DNA from: Leptospira broomii serovar Hurstbridge str. 5399
Lineage (GTDB): Bacteria > Spirochaetota > Leptospiria > Leptospirales > Leptospiraceae
Length of the DNA: 64,000 nucleotides
Direction of reading: 5' to 3'
Assembly (NCBI RefSeq): GCF_000243715.2
Contig: NZ_AHMO02000004.1
Location: 2,501-66,500 of the forward strand
Part shown: positions 24,793 to 34,944 of the stretch, piece after piece
Layout of the letters: each line of letters opens with the position of its first letter
How positions within the stretch are numbered: position 1 is the first letter of the stretch
The notes under the pieces: generated by a model
Databases searched by the model: none
Seen by the model: only the letters and a program-made list of their open reading frames with translations
What the model was told of the DNA's origin: nothing
Program-made: the position numbers and the translations under genes

Positions 24793-26454
24793 TTAGAACT
24801 TTGCAACAATTCCAAGAGTAAGTCCATTTTGATAGTTTAGTCGATGCCCGCCGCTGTCCACGAATTGCATTCCATCCGCCCAGTCTCTTCGAATGTCTAG
24901 TTTAAACTGGAGGTTTTGTGTCCAGTTCAGGACCGGAGTGACGGTCAAGGTATGGTACTGTCCGTAATTTCGAAATCCTGAATAATCTCTTTGGTTCTTA
25001 TCGATTCGTTCAACAACGACTGTGTGTAGCGTTAAAGGGCTGTTTGGTCCGTAAGCCGGCGAGTTCGGATTTAAGTTCAAGGATTGAAGGATGATATCGG
25101 CTACGTTCGCATAAAAATCTTTTTCATACTGCTTCTCGGCCGGATTATTGGCGACACCGGGACCGGAAATTAGGGCCCCGTTATTACTTTTATCGTCGAT
25201 GTATTCGAATCTTCCGTTTATATCCAGCTTCTCATTGATCTTATACTTCGACCATATCCCGTAGGCATTGTAAATCGACTTGATATGAACAGGCGTAGTT
25301 TGTCCCGTTAATAATGTGGATGCGTTGATGACTCCGTTCGGATTATATTCCTGCTGTAGGAGCGAATTGTTCGTCGATACGCTTCCTCCTTTTTCGCCGT
25401 GCACCCAATCCAAATCTACCGTCCAGTTTTCCGTTAATCCGAGGGAAAGTATGACTTCGTTGGTATTCCACATATCCTGAAAGAATTTCCCTCGCGATTG
25501 AACGGGCGCCGAATTTTGAACGCCCGACTGAGAGTTAATCGTTTGTCCTAAGTAGACTTGGGAAGGATTTTGTCGTGCAAAGGGATTATCGCTGCTAAAA
25601 AGAGTATTGTAAGTGAATACCAGTCTGTCTTGAATCAAATTACCTTTAATTTGCGTTCCGTAGGCTTTTTGTTGTCTAAATCCGTCGATCACTATGTTCG
25701 TATTAGTCGGGTTCGAAGCAGGATTTGTAGAGGTAAGAAAGGATGCGTTTTGATATCCGGAACCCAATCCACTATTATAAAGATAGAATGCAACGTCCCA
25801 ATCGTCCGTGATTTTACCCTTTATGCGCGCACCAGTATGCAGGAAAGAAGTGGTATTGAAGAATATCGCTCCTATCGTATAGTTCGGATTATTCTTAGAT
25901 TCTATCTTTTCATATCCCATGTGCGTCGCCATCTTTCCGACATCGACAGTAAATCCTTTATGATAGTCCAGATAAAAAGATACGTACGCCTGTTGAAATG
26001 CGTTCATATTATTAATAGAATTCGTCTGACTGCGAGGAACTTCCTGATAGATCGTATTCGTTCCGTTCATCAAATCCAGGCGAAAGCCCCAAGGATCTTT
26101 CTTGTCCGCAAGTTTTTGAATTTCTAATTTGATAAGATTGATCGTAAATTGAAGGTTGTACGTTTCAAAACCGCGAGAAGTGTCCGTCTGAGTTCCGGAC
26201 GATTGATTATTATTATCTTGGTAATATACGTCCACAAATCCGTGGATATCCAACGAATCGAGAAGTTTTCCGGCTTCGGACTTGATTGCATTCGATTTTT
26301 CCCGGGTCGATTCGTTTACTTGGGCTTTCTTTTCGGGAGGTTTCTCGGCTGTCTCTTCGGTTTTGACTTCCTCCTGTCCGACGACCGGGAATATCGCGAT
26401 AGATTGAATCAATAGAAGGAAGAATATTTTTTTTACGAATTTCATACGGACCAT
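24793..26454 (-). CDS. Outer-membrane beta-barrel porin, OmpL-like (BBP2 type)
   Basis: From ATG 26454, preceded by AGGAA, the protein has 553 residues. A signal peptide (FFLLLIQSIAIFPVVGQ) is followed by a charged Glu/Lys linker, then LDSLDIHGFVDVYYQ, the start of a BBP2/OmpL-like barrel. Further strands include WGFRLDLMNGTN, VDVGKMATHMGYE, the double pattern DWDVAFYLYNSGLG, and a C-terminal LTLGIVAKF ending in Phe. It should be a diffusion pore in the outer membrane. An upstream in-frame start at 26526 would add 24 residues before the signal peptide and is unlikely. Confidence 0.83.
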   Translation of the reverse strand: MVRMKFVKKIFFLLLIQSIAIFPVVGQEEVKTEETAEKPPEKKAQVNESTREKSNAIKSEAGKLLDSLDIHGFVDVYYQDNNNQSSGTQTDTSRGFETYNLQFTINLIKLEIQKLADKKDPWGFRLDLMNGTNTIYQEVPRSQTNSINNMNAFQQAYVSFYLDYHKGFTVDVGKMATHMGYEKIESKNNPNYTIGAIFFNTTSFLHTGARIKGKITDDWDVAFYLYNSGLGSGYQNASFLTSTNPASNPTNTNIVIDGFRQQKAYGTQIKGNLIQDRLVFTYNTLFSSDNPFARQNPSQVYLGQTINSQSGVQNSAPVQSRGKFFQDMWNTNEVILSLGLTENWTVDLDWVHGEKGGSVSTNNSLLQQEYNPNGVINASTLLTGQTTPVHIKSIYNAYGIWSKYKINEKLDINGRFEYIDDKSNNGALISGPGVANNPAEKQYEKDFYANVADIILQSLNLNPNSPAYGPNSPLTLHTVVVERIDKNQRDYSGFRNYGQYHTLTVTPVLNWTQNLQFKLDIRRDWADGMQFVDSGGHRLNYQNGLTLGIVAKF

Positions 26455-26594
26455 AATTTCCTGAATACTTCTGAAGCAGACATTACTCAACATTCGGAAT
26501 AAAACCGCTCGTGAGAACGATGGCATTTTTTCGACTACGTGTCAGGATGCCGGAGGGATCGACATACGGACTCGCAGTGAATGAACGAGATTGC

Positions 26595-26951
26595 TTAGAT
26601 AAGGATCGACTCAGGGGGCGGTCGAGAAAAAAGATTCGGAACGGATGCGAACGATTTAAAAGGAGTGTTGCGGAATACTAAAAATGAAAAAGTCAAAGTT
26701 CGGGCAAAAACTCGACTGTCGGGATGATTTGCTTTGTCTTTCTCGACTTGTTGGCTTCCTTCGTTCTGATCGAAGACGGCCAGGACATTAACGAAGTAAT
26801 TAAGTTTATACTTCCGCCAGGGTACGGAAATACTTTCGGAACCGCTTTTTACCCAGGCGAGATCGGATTGTAGGATCCGTTCCTCGATATCATCCGGCGA
26901 ATTTAAGAAAAATATCGCTATTACGAAAATTGAATATATAAAACGAGTCAT
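26595..26951 (-). CDS. Possible small secreted protein
   Basis: An open frame of 118 codons with a plausible signal peptide (FIYSIFVIAIFFLNSPDD). The rest is polar, with SVPWRKYKLNYFVNVL, and ends PPPESILI. I recognise no family. It precedes the porin gene on the same strand, with 140 bases between. It may be real or chance. Confidence 0.35.
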   Translation of the reverse strand: MTRFIYSIFVIAIFFLNSPDDIEERILQSDLAWVKSGSESISVPWRKYKLNYFVNVLAVFDQNEGSQQVEKDKANHPDSRVFARTLTFSFLVFRNTPFKSFASVPNLFSRPPPESILI

Positions 26952-27265
26952 ATGGAACTGGCATAAACCGGCAGAAAGCGCTTTTATTCTTCTCGATACT
27001 TCCGATAAAGGCGAATACGAAAGAATCCTGTTTTTTCACAAAATTGTAATCTAGAAAAGAAAACAGCAGGCTCATATCATGCTAGGCTTCTATTGGCATG
27101 TAGTCAAATAAAAAATACCGCAGTTAATTTCGCATATCGAAATTTCTTATGCGAAATGTTTCATTTTTGATAAGAGACAGAATGAATGATCGCTGTGGCG
27201 GTCCTTGTAGAATGCTCGAGATTTTGCTTTCGCCCAGTTTTACGAGAAAAAAGATTAATTTCCCT
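26952..27265. other. Intergenic region, nothing recognised
   Basis: 314 bases between the possible small gene and the stop of the SpoIIE/TPR gene, both on the minus strand. I see no coding remnant, no clear terminator and no repeat. Confidence 0.5.
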
Positions 27266-30247
27266 TCATTCGATCTCCAGAAGTTTTTTCAATTTCCTTA
27301 CGTTCTTGTTTTCAGGATCGATTTCTTCCGCGGTCTTCGTGAATTCGATGGCTTCGTCCTTATTTCCTAATAGGCGATTTAGATCCGAAAGATGTATCAA
27401 ATTCTGAACATTCAAGGGTTGTAGTTTGTTCACCATCGTTGCAGCTTCCAAAGCGTTTGCAAGATTTCCTAATCGTTTTTCTGCGATAGAAAGGTAATGC
27501 CAAAGTTCCGCCGTATCCGGGTCGTAGGATAAGTATTGGCTCAGAACTTTTATCGCTAAAGGATAATCTTTTTCTTTGAAACTCATCAAACCTAATAGTT
27601 TATTTAGCCTTTGATTCGAGGAATCGGTAGTATAGGCATCTAACAGGATGGATATTGCTTTCTGCACTTCTCCGTTTTTATATAATTCCCTTCCTTCTTT
27701 ATACAGATCTTGTACGGTTGTTTTTTCTTCGGAATCATCTCTCTCAGAGTTTCCGTTCGTAAGAGCCCGTGCTCCTACCTCTTGATAACCGATTCGGAGT
27801 ATGGATAAATCGTCTATGATCTCTCCGACTTGCCGAATATTATGCTCGATCTCTTCGATTTCCCCTTTAGCTTTTTCTACTATGCCCAGAAAAATCGTTT
27901 CGTCCTCGTTTATGATTCTTTTACCATTATTAGTGCCTAATAAAAGATCGTCCCTTCCGTCGGAAGCAAGTATGACGACATCGCCTGTATGCAATTGAAA
28001 CTTTCTGACTTTAAATTCGTATTCCGAATCCAACCCTAGCTTTCTAAGTTCTAGATCCGTTTCGATAAAGGATGCTTTTCCGTCCCTATACAGTACTGAA
28101 AACGGATGCTCCGCATTCCAATAGAACATTTCGCCGCTTTCGTCGTCGATTAACACCGTTGTGGCTGAGATAACCATGCTTCCGTCGAAGCTTTTGAATA
28201 CCGAATGAATTTCATGATAGACGTCGGTTAACCATTCTTCCGGAGTCCTGTCCAGGATTCTTTTATTGGCGGCAGACCGAGCCATAATGGAGTTCATAAC
28301 CACTCCCATAACCAAGGAACCTCCGGCCCCTTGCATCGATTTCCCCATAGCGTCGCCGTTCATTGCCATAGTGTATTTTTTAAATCGATCGGCAGTACCG
28401 AGTCTCAAATTTCCGGTTAGGCAGATATCTCCTCCAAGTTCCCCTTGTTTATTACGAAATTCGAAATACTTCTTTTGTCTAATTATGAAATTCGTATTCA
28501 CAACTGCGGATTTATTCGCATTATAAAAAAGCGGTTTTGCTAGTAAGGAGGTCAGGAAGTAATCGCCGTCTTGCTGGATTTTTAACTGTTGGACTTCCCG
28601 CATCTTCTCCTGAACTTCCTTCGTTCTTTCTTCCACCTTTTCTTCTAGATGGTCCGCGTGATCTTGCAGTTCTTCTCTCGCGGTCCGAATCGAGTCGACC
28701 ATTGAATTGAAAGAAAGGGACAGGAAACCTATTTCGTCCATGGTTTTAATCGGAACATTGACGGTTAAATCGCCGTGATTGACCTTTTCAACTCCCGATA
28801 ATAATTTATTCAGAGGGTTGACTAGGCTAACGTGTAGTAATATCGGAAAAGATATCAGAATAAAAATCGTCGTTCCTAGCTGTATCAAAACTAACCAGCG
28901 GGCCACATTATGAATGACCTCCCTGAATTCATGATAACTAAAACCTACTTCGTATCTCGTCCGACCGATTTCAAAGTCGTAATGCGTATAAAAATTTCCG
29001 GCCATTCGGTACAATCTAGTATGAAGAGGCAGCTGAATGCGGTTTAACTCGTCCGAGGAAAGGGATAGAATTTCACTTTCCGTTTTATTTCTATATTTAT
29101 TCTTGTTTCGTTCGATTAACTCATGAAGTTCCTGTTTCTTGTATCTAGCTTCGCCTTCTTGTAACGTCGACGATCCGAATGAAGGGTCATTTGAGAATAT
29201 TATGTTATAATTATGATCAAAAACCCCCGGTCCGGATTTACGGGAAAGGATATATTTGACATTATTAGGATAAGCACTATCCCCGTTCTCTATCGCTTTC
29301 TTGACGGCATCCATTTCCACGATGTTTTCTTTTTCATTGGCCTTATCGATTGCAAAGACGGTTACATAGCTGATGGCTCCTAACGCTAAAATCAAGCTAA
29401 CGACCGCACTCGAGAGAATTTTCACCATGAAGCTAGTGGGTTCGGGGGAATGGTTTAAGTATGCGCTCTGAATGAAGAAGATTGCGATTACCGATAGAAT
29501 AAAATAAGCGATGGCGAACGTATCGTAAGAGATTGCACCTGATTTGTTTAATAAGTTATTATACGCGTTAAGAATATTTAATACGACCGTGAATAGGAAG
29601 GCGCGTAGCGCGATCGCTTCCTTTCCTTTGGCGAAAACGATTTTGATAAGTCCGATAGGAATTCCTAACGCGAATTGAATCGGAATTCGAATGGCAGATT
29701 TTGAATCTGCAAAATTGTTTTTCCACCTTTGGAGAATACCGGAATAAGAGGAGTAAAAGAGAATTTTTCTGACTAATATGACTATGCTGATGATAAAGCA
29801 TAAAAGAATTACCGCACTCGCTTCCTTCCCGAAATCGAAGCTGAATTGGTGGGCCGTAAACGAAAAGACTTTCTCTTTGCCGTAAGTTTTAAAAACAAAA
29901 TGAAGCCAGGCCCCTAATCCGATGATTAAACTAAGGATAATGACGATTTTAGATTCTTTTTGATGGATATTTTTGGGAAAATTATAGGAAAATCCTATAA
30001 ATGCGATGATTCCAAATATCATGAACACTGTTAAGTATCTGTGATACGCGGAAATGGGGTCGAATAAGGAATACGAAATAAAATATCCTAGGAACATGAT
30101 TCCGTAGGCTATATACATTATAATTAAGTAATATGTAGGACGCGTTTTGTTTTTCTTGAAGATAAGGAATCCGGAAAGAACGCAGGTTAACAGAAAAAGG
30201 GAAAAAACGCCGATAGCATGATGAGAAAACAAGATAGAATCATACAT
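27266..30247 (-). CDS. Membrane SpoIIE-type phosphatase with HAMP and TPR domains
   Basis: A 993-residue signalling protein. About seven membrane helices fill residues 1-270. An extracytoplasmic segment spans about 300-460, followed by a helix and a HAMP domain (PLNKLLSGVEKVNHGDLTVN). A coiled coil (HADHLEEKVEERTKEVQEK) leads to a PP2C/SpoIIE phosphatase at about 590-830: GELGGDICL, MNGDAMGKSMQGAGGSLVMG, ASDGRDD and DDLSILRI carry the metal-site acids. TPR repeats occupy about 860-990. It probably dephosphorylates an anti-sigma-factor antagonist in response to an envelope signal. No partner kinase is adjacent. Confidence 0.9.
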   Translation of the reverse strand: MYDSILFSHHAIGVFSLFLLTCVLSGFLIFKKNKTRPTYYLIIMYIAYGIMFLGYFISYSLFDPISAYHRYLTVFMIFGIIAFIGFSYNFPKNIHQKESKIVIILSLIIGLGAWLHFVFKTYGKEKVFSFTAHQFSFDFGKEASAVILLCFIISIVILVRKILFYSSYSGILQRWKNNFADSKSAIRIPIQFALGIPIGLIKIVFAKGKEAIALRAFLFTVVLNILNAYNNLLNKSGAISYDTFAIAYFILSVIAIFFIQSAYLNHSPEPTSFMVKILSSAVVSLILALGAISYVTVFAIDKANEKENIVEMDAVKKAIENGDSAYPNNVKYILSRKSGPGVFDHNYNIIFSNDPSFGSSTLQEGEARYKKQELHELIERNKNKYRNKTESEILSLSSDELNRIQLPLHTRLYRMAGNFYTHYDFEIGRTRYEVGFSYHEFREVIHNVARWLVLIQLGTTIFILISFPILLHVSLVNPLNKLLSGVEKVNHGDLTVNVPIKTMDEIGFLSLSFNSMVDSIRTAREELQDHADHLEEKVEERTKEVQEKMREVQQLKIQQDGDYFLTSLLAKPLFYNANKSAVVNTNFIIRQKKYFEFRNKQGELGGDICLTGNLRLGTADRFKKYTMAMNGDAMGKSMQGAGGSLVMGVVMNSIMARSAANKRILDRTPEEWLTDVYHEIHSVFKSFDGSMVISATTVLIDDESGEMFYWNAEHPFSVLYRDGKASFIETDLELRKLGLDSEYEFKVRKFQLHTGDVVILASDGRDDLLLGTNNGKRIINEDETIFLGIVEKAKGEIEEIEHNIRQVGEIIDDLSILRIGYQEVGARALTNGNSERDDSEEKTTVQDLYKEGRELYKNGEVQKAISILLDAYTTDSSNQRLNKLLGLMSFKEKDYPLAIKVLSQYLSYDPDTAELWHYLSIAEKRLGNLANALEAATMVNKLQPLNVQNLIHLSDLNRLLGNKDEAIEFTKTAEEIDPENKNVRKLKKLLEIE

Positions 30248-30637
30248 GATGGATCTGTAAGAATATGGGGAAATTATAGAAAGTCAAGTTGATTCCATTT
30301 TACGAGTTATCGCCGTCTAGAAATGGAAGAGAGATGCTCTAAATTACGTTATGTTCCTCTTAGGAAATCATATTTAAGTCGAAGGATTGTGCGAAAAAGG
30401 GCTTTCTTTCTCCCCGGCATTAAACTCGTCGCGGGACGGTTAGGCGTAGGAATCCCGAATTTTCATCGGACATTATATATATATTTGTGATTAATCTATT
30501 TGGCATACCAAGAATTTGACATTTTTGATGCAGGATAGCAAACATATTGAACCGCGATTTTTCCAGTATAAGCAATGGTTTCGCGTTCTCTTTTGCCGGA
30601 TCGATTTCTTGAAGATCCTCTATAAGAAGCGGGTAAA
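30248..30637. other. Intergenic region, nothing recognised
   Basis: Between the SpoIIE/TPR start and the NmrA terminator. It contains an alternating AT tract at about 30473-30487 and no gene that I can support. Confidence 0.4.
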
Positions 30638-30666
30638 AGGAGAGCGGCGATATTCGTCGCTCTCCT
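30638..30666 (-). terminator. Rho-independent terminator of the NmrA gene
   Basis: AGGAGAGCG (30638-30646) and CGCTCTCCT (30658-30666) pair perfectly; on the minus strand the stem runs into TTTT. It lies just after the stop at 30673. Confidence 0.75.
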
Positions 30667-30672
30667 CCGGAT

Positions 30673-31524
30673 CTAGTTTAACCAAGCTGCCTTGTTATCT
30701 AATGCGTACTCGTCGAATTTTATCGGGTCTTTTCCAGTCATCTCTTTGACGCTTGTTAATACAGGAGATGAATAGCCTTCTTTGAGCGCCCCGGCTATGT
30801 ACACCATAAAATTAGCGTAATCTTCCGAGAGGCCTGCCTGTAATAATCCTTTTTTAAAGTCTTCCGCAGTTATATCTACGTAACTGACAGCTAATCCGGT
30901 CGCATTCGAAATTTTGTCCGCTACTTCTCTGTGCGTTAATGCTTCGCGTCCGGTAAGCGCGATCCCTTTTCCATTAAACGAATCGTTTAAAAGAGCGGAT
31001 ACTGCCGAGGAAGCAATGTCCCTGGCATCTATAAAGCTAGTCTTTGCTTCGCCTCCGGGAAAATAGATTTTCTTATCCTTTAGAATTCCTGAAATCCAGA
31101 AAGTATGGAAATTCTGCATGAACCAGTTCGGCCTTAAGATCGTAAAGGGTAGCCCGGAATTTTCGAACGCGATTTCCAGTTTTCTGAAAGGAGCTTCGGG
31201 GGGTGCGTGTTCCACTCCCATCGCGGACATCAGCACGACTTTATCTAATTTTCTTAATTTAGCTTTCTCTAACCACGGATTCAGAATCGCATATTGATCC
31301 GTATAACCCGGTGGAGAAAGGAAAAACGCTCTGTCCACCTTCTCTAAAACTTCTAGACCCTTATCCGGTTGAAGGGCATCCGCAAAAACCCAATGCAGAT
31401 TTGGTTTTCTGGCTCCCGTCAAAGGGTTTCGGGTTCCGGCATATACCTCATGGCCCGAGGCTAAAAGTAAGTCTACAATAAAGCCTGAAACAAGGCCGGT
31501 GCCGCCGTATACGAAAATTTTCAT
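30673..31524 (-). CDS. NmrA-like NAD(P)-binding protein
   Basis: A 283-residue Rossmann protein. MKIFVYGGTGLVSGFIVDLL holds the GxxGxxG nucleotide motif, followed by YAGTRNP. VVLMSAMGVEHAPPEAPFRK and TILRPNWFMQNFHTF are typical of the NmrA/quinone oxidoreductase (QorB-like) group, as is FIDARDIASSAV. Such proteins sense or reduce with NADPH; the substrate is unknown. It is divergent from an AraC gene at 31632, which probably controls it. Confidence 0.9.
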   Translation of the reverse strand: MKIFVYGGTGLVSGFIVDLLLASGHEVYAGTRNPLTGARKPNLHWVFADALQPDKGLEVLEKVDRAFFLSPPGYTDQYAILNPWLEKAKLRKLDKVVLMSAMGVEHAPPEAPFRKLEIAFENSGLPFTILRPNWFMQNFHTFWISGILKDKKIYFPGGEAKTSFIDARDIASSAVSALLNDSFNGKGIALTGREALTHREVADKISNATGLAVSYVDITAEDFKKGLLQAGLSEDYANFMVYIAGALKEGYSSPVLTSVKEMTGKDPIKFDEYALDNKAAWLN

Positions 31525-31596
31525 AATTCTTCGCTCCTTTGTTCCGGAAGCATACTCCGACTCTTAATTTTTGGCTATGTCCGTGAATCCAAAAGA

Positions 31597-31634
31597 CATA
31601 TCCAATCGTATAATTAGGTAGACTTTTGGATATG
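31597..31634. promoter_or_regulatory. Inverted repeat in the NmrA/AraC divergent promoter
   Basis: CATATCCAA (31597-31605) and TTGGATATG (31626-31634) are perfect inverted copies around a TATAAT (31609-31614). A further ATCCAAAAG lies just upstream. It is a candidate site for the AraC protein. Confidence 0.5.
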
Positions 31635-32564
31635 GTGTTAGATACTATGAGAATGGATTTACTTTCCGAAATATTGACCGGCGCGGGATGGAAAGCGGAT
31701 TTGCTCGCCAGAACTTCCATGTATAAAGCTTGGGGGTTGCAGTTCCCTTGTGATAAGAGCGGGGGATTTCATATGCTTTCGCAGGGCTCCTGCTACGTTC
31801 GATTTAAAGGTAAATCCATACGTTTGGAAAAAGGAGATATTCTGTTTATTGCGAAAGGTTTTGATCATGATCTCGTATCGTCTCCCGACCAACAAGCAAT
31901 GAATCTCCTTCGATTCAAGGAAGTCGCGGAGAAAGAATCAAAATCGAATAAGGTTCCTTTAACGACTTTTGTTTCCGTTAGATATGAAGTGCCTGATTTT
32001 CCTCAGCATCCCTTTTTCTTCGAGCTTCCCGACCATATATTGGTGAGGTCCGGTGAAATTTCTTCCCATCATCCGCTGCAAACGACCTTGGTTTTAATTT
32101 CTCAAGAAATTGATTCCGGCATCGGATCGGATTTGATTCTGCAAAGGCTAACGGATATTCTTTTGTACTACGTTATTCGGCATTGGCTGGAAATTCACCC
32201 GTCTTCTTCGCCTGGATGGAGAACCGTTTTTAAGGATGAAAAAATTTTATCCGTGCTGGAAGCTTTGCATAAAAAAATGTCCTACGGTTGGACTTTGGAA
32301 AAACTTTCCCGAGTTGTAGGTATTTCCAGAGCTTCCTTGGCAAATCGATTTCGGGAGACGCTGGGTTGCACTCCTATGGATTATCTCGCAAGATTGCGGA
32401 TAGAAAAAGGGAAGTCATTGCTCCGGGAGCAAAATACGACTTTGGAAGAAGTAGCTCGAACCGTCGGCTACTCCTCCGCATTCGCTTTTTCCAAAGCATA
32501 TAAACGAATTCACGGTACTTCGCCGAGATTCGAAGATGGATCTCGCATGAAACTGGGAGCTTAG
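31632..32564 (+). CDS. AraC-family regulator with cupin domain
   Basis: From ATG 31632 the protein has 310 residues. The N-terminal half is a cupin sensor of the Cupin_6 type (FHMLSQGSCYVRFKGKSIRL, GDILFIAKGFDHDL). The C-terminus has two AraC helix-turn-helix motifs: WTLEKLSRVVGISRASLANR and TLEEVARTVGYSSAFAFSKA, followed by GTSPRFE. A TTG at 31626 and ATGs at 31647/31653 are alternative starts. This architecture is common beside short-chain or NmrA oxidoreductases, here the divergent gene at 31524. The inducer is unknown. Confidence 0.92.
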   Translation: MVLDTMRMDLLSEILTGAGWKADLLARTSMYKAWGLQFPCDKSGGFHMLSQGSCYVRFKGKSIRLEKGDILFIAKGFDHDLVSSPDQQAMNLLRFKEVAEKESKSNKVPLTTFVSVRYEVPDFPQHPFFFELPDHILVRSGEISSHHPLQTTLVLISQEIDSGIGSDLILQRLTDILLYYVIRHWLEIHPSSSPGWRTVFKDEKILSVLEALHKKMSYGWTLEKLSRVVGISRASLANRFRETLGCTPMDYLARLRIEKGKSLLREQNTTLEEVARTVGYSSAFAFSKAYKRIHGTSPRFEDGSRMKLGA

Positions 32565-32596
32565 TCGAATCGGCTCCCGACGTTCGATGAAATTTC

Positions 32597-33358
32597 TTAT
32601 TTCTTAATGTGATATCCGGTTCTGAAAATCCAAGTCACTACGGCTAAACAGCTAGTTAGGAATACGAGGATCATGGCCAAACTTACTTCGACGCTTACAT
32701 CCGAAATCTCGAAAAAGCTCCAACGAAAACCGCTAACTAAATAGAGTACCGGATTAAAGAGAGTTAGAGATTGCCAAAACGGAGGAAGCATATTCGCAGA
32801 ATAGAAACTTCCGCCCAAAAACACCAATGGGGTAATGATCAGCATCGGAATGACTTGCAGTTTTTCGAAGTTATCGGCCCAAATTCCTATGATAAAACCG
32901 AATAAGCTGAATGATATGCAGGTTAAGATTAGAAAAAATGCCATTAGAAACGGGTGCGCGATTCTTATGGGAACAAACATCGACGCGGTAGCTAACATTA
33001 TGACGCCCAGGATGACGGACTTAGTAGCGGCAGCGCCTACGAAACCGAGTACGGCTTCCAAACTGGAGACGGGCGCCGATAAGATTTCATAAATCGTTCC
33101 GGTAAATTTAGGGAAGTAGATTCCGAAGGACGCATTAGAAATACTTTCCGTCAAAAGCGTAAGCATTACAAGACCCGGAACGATAAAGGATCCGTATGCG
33201 ACTCCGCTCACTTCCTGTATTCTGGATCCGATGGCGGAACCGAATACGACGAAATATAGCGAAGTGGAAATAACCGGGGACGCGATACTCTGCATCAGAG
33301 TTCTTCTGGTCCGGGACATTTCGAGAATATAAATCGCTTTGATTGCGTGAAAATTCAT
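32597..33358 (-). CDS. ABC-2 type exporter permease (YadH-like)
   Basis: A 253-residue inner-membrane permease with six predicted helices. [20 protein letters not shown] residues at the N-terminus, [20 protein letters not shown], and the late segment [19 protein letters not shown] match the ABC-2 permease family, with YadH of E. coli as the closest type I can name. Its start overlaps the ATPase stop by 4 bases, so the pair forms one transporter. The exported substrate is unknown (lipid or drug in relatives). Confidence 0.9.
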   Translation of the reverse strand: MNFHAIKAIYILEMSRTRRTLMQSIASPVISTSLYFVVFGSAIGSRIQEVSGVAYGSFIVPGLVMLTLLTESISNASFGIYFPKFTGTIYEILSAPVSSLEAVLGFVGAAATKSVILGVIMLATASMFVPIRIAHPFLMAFFLILTCISFSLFGFIIGIWADNFEKLQVIPMLIITPLVFLGGSFYSANMLPPFWQSLTLFNPVLYLVSGFRWSFFEISDVSVEVSLAMILVFLTSCLAVVTWIFRTGYHIKK

Positions 33359-34287
33359 TTGGACTCCTTTACTAATTTAACGAAGATCTCTTCTAAAGAA
33401 CTCTGCGTGGTATTTAAATCTCGGAAACCGATACCGGCCTTTCTGAGATCGTCCAAGAAAGAAGTGATTCCGTTTTGTTTCCCGTTGCTATCGTAAGTAT
33501 AGACGAGTTGCAAGCCATTATTAACGATTTCTAATTCGTGATTGCTGAGAGAGCTTGGGATCGAATTCAGGGACGATATCAAGTCGATGATGATCTGTTT
33601 TTTCCCCAGCTTGTGCATCAACTCGCTTTTTTCCTCGACAAGAATCAATTCTCCGTTATTTATAATTCCGACTCGATCAGCAATCTCTTCAGCCTCTTCT
33701 ATATAATGTGTCGTTAAAATGATCGTGACTCCGTTGTCGCGCAATGATCGCACGATGTTCCACATATCTTTCCTTAATTCCACATCCACACCGGCAGTGG
33801 GTTCGTCTAAAAACAATACGGAAGGTTCGTGGGCGAGGGCCTTAGCGATCAATACGCGTCGCTTCATACCTCCGGAAAGAGTAATGATCGTTTGATCTTT
33901 CTTTTCCCATAACGATAGAGATTTTAATACTTTTTCCACATAAGCGGGATTCGGCGGCTTTCCGAATAAACCGCGACTAAAGCTAACCGTCGCCCAAACG
34001 GTTTCGAATGCATGAACGGTCAGTTCTTGCGGGACAAGTCCGATTAGGGAGCGGGTTTGCCGATAATTGCGAATGATATCATACCCTGCGACGGTAACCG
34101 AGCCTGAGCTTGGGTTTACGATGCCGCAGATGATCGAGATTAACGTAGTTTTACCGGCTCCATTTGGCCCCAATAAGGCGATGATTTCCCCCTCGCGAAT
34201 TTCCAGGCTTACATTCTTCAACGCTTGAAACCCGGAGGCATAAGTTTTAGAAAGATTTTTAATTGAGACGACGGATTTTATTTGCAT
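33355..34287 (-). CDS. ABC exporter ATP-binding protein (YadG-like)
   Basis: A 310-residue ATPase. Walker A is [11 protein letters not shown] (about residue 38), the signature [15 protein letters not shown], Walker [13 protein letters not shown] and the switch histidine [14 protein letters not shown]-terminal extension of about 80 residues is present, as in many ABC-2 ATPases. It is cotranscribed with the permease at 32597, overlapping it by 4 bases (ATGA type). No substrate-specific gene is nearby. Confidence 0.93.
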   Translation of the reverse strand: MQIKSVVSIKNLSKTYASGFQALKNVSLEIREGEIIALLGPNGAGKTTLISIICGIVNPSSGSVTVAGYDIIRNYRQTRSLIGLVPQELTVHAFETVWATVSFSRGLFGKPPNPAYVEKVLKSLSLWEKKDQTIITLSGGMKRRVLIAKALAHEPSVLFLDEPTAGVDVELRKDMWNIVRSLRDNGVTIILTTHYIEEAEEIADRVGIINNGELILVEEKSELMHKLGKKQIIIDLISSLNSIPSSLSNHELEIVNNGLQLVYTYDSNGKQNGITSFLDDLRKAGIGFRDLNTTQSSLEEIFVKLVKESK

Positions 34288-34944
34288 TCACTCTTTTCCT
34301 TTAGATGTTTCACAAGGCCGTTACTGAATGGACGACCCTGCAAGTATATTATATATCTGGCAATAACGTTTTCACTTTCACGATTCTTTGACAAGAATTC
34401 GATCTCGCGAAAATTTCATTATTCTGCTCGCTCTTTGACTTCGGTCGAAGATTTCTGAATTCGGAAAGAGCTTCAAATTGGGAAGTCTTTCATGAGGATT
34501 TAAAATTTATGCGAATTAGAAGGAAAGACCAGTTTCTTTTTTTCTTTTTCTATTTTTTTCATCCTGCGATCAATCACTTAATATTCGATTCACTATTATA
34601 GAGCTGATCGAACTAGAATTAAAAATTCTGATAGTTAATTGGGGTCTATCTAATATAACGAATAAGATTGACTTCTTCTAAGCGACATCCAAAATTACAA
34701 TCAATCCCTTCCGGAATTGTCCGGTTTGCAGTTTTGTTGTGCGGCGGAATACATCAGTTCTCTTTGTCCTTACTATTTGCATCCGGATTTTGTTAGTGAA
34801 AGGTCGGGAAGATCGACTGATTGACTCCGGTCGGCCGCCGGGCCGCTTAACAAGATTTGCTAAGAACATTCTGCATTTAAAGCCGGATCGAAAGAAAAAA
34901 GTCAAAGGCTTGTCGAATCCGAGCCTTGAGATATCGTAACTGTA
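34288..34944. other. Intergenic region before recQ
   Basis: 657 bases with T- and A-rich tracts (34528-34560 is almost all T and C). A GC-rich patch CGGCCGCCGGGCCGC lies at about 34832-34846, with self-complementary GGCC units. No gene or transposase remnant that I can support. Confidence 0.4.
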
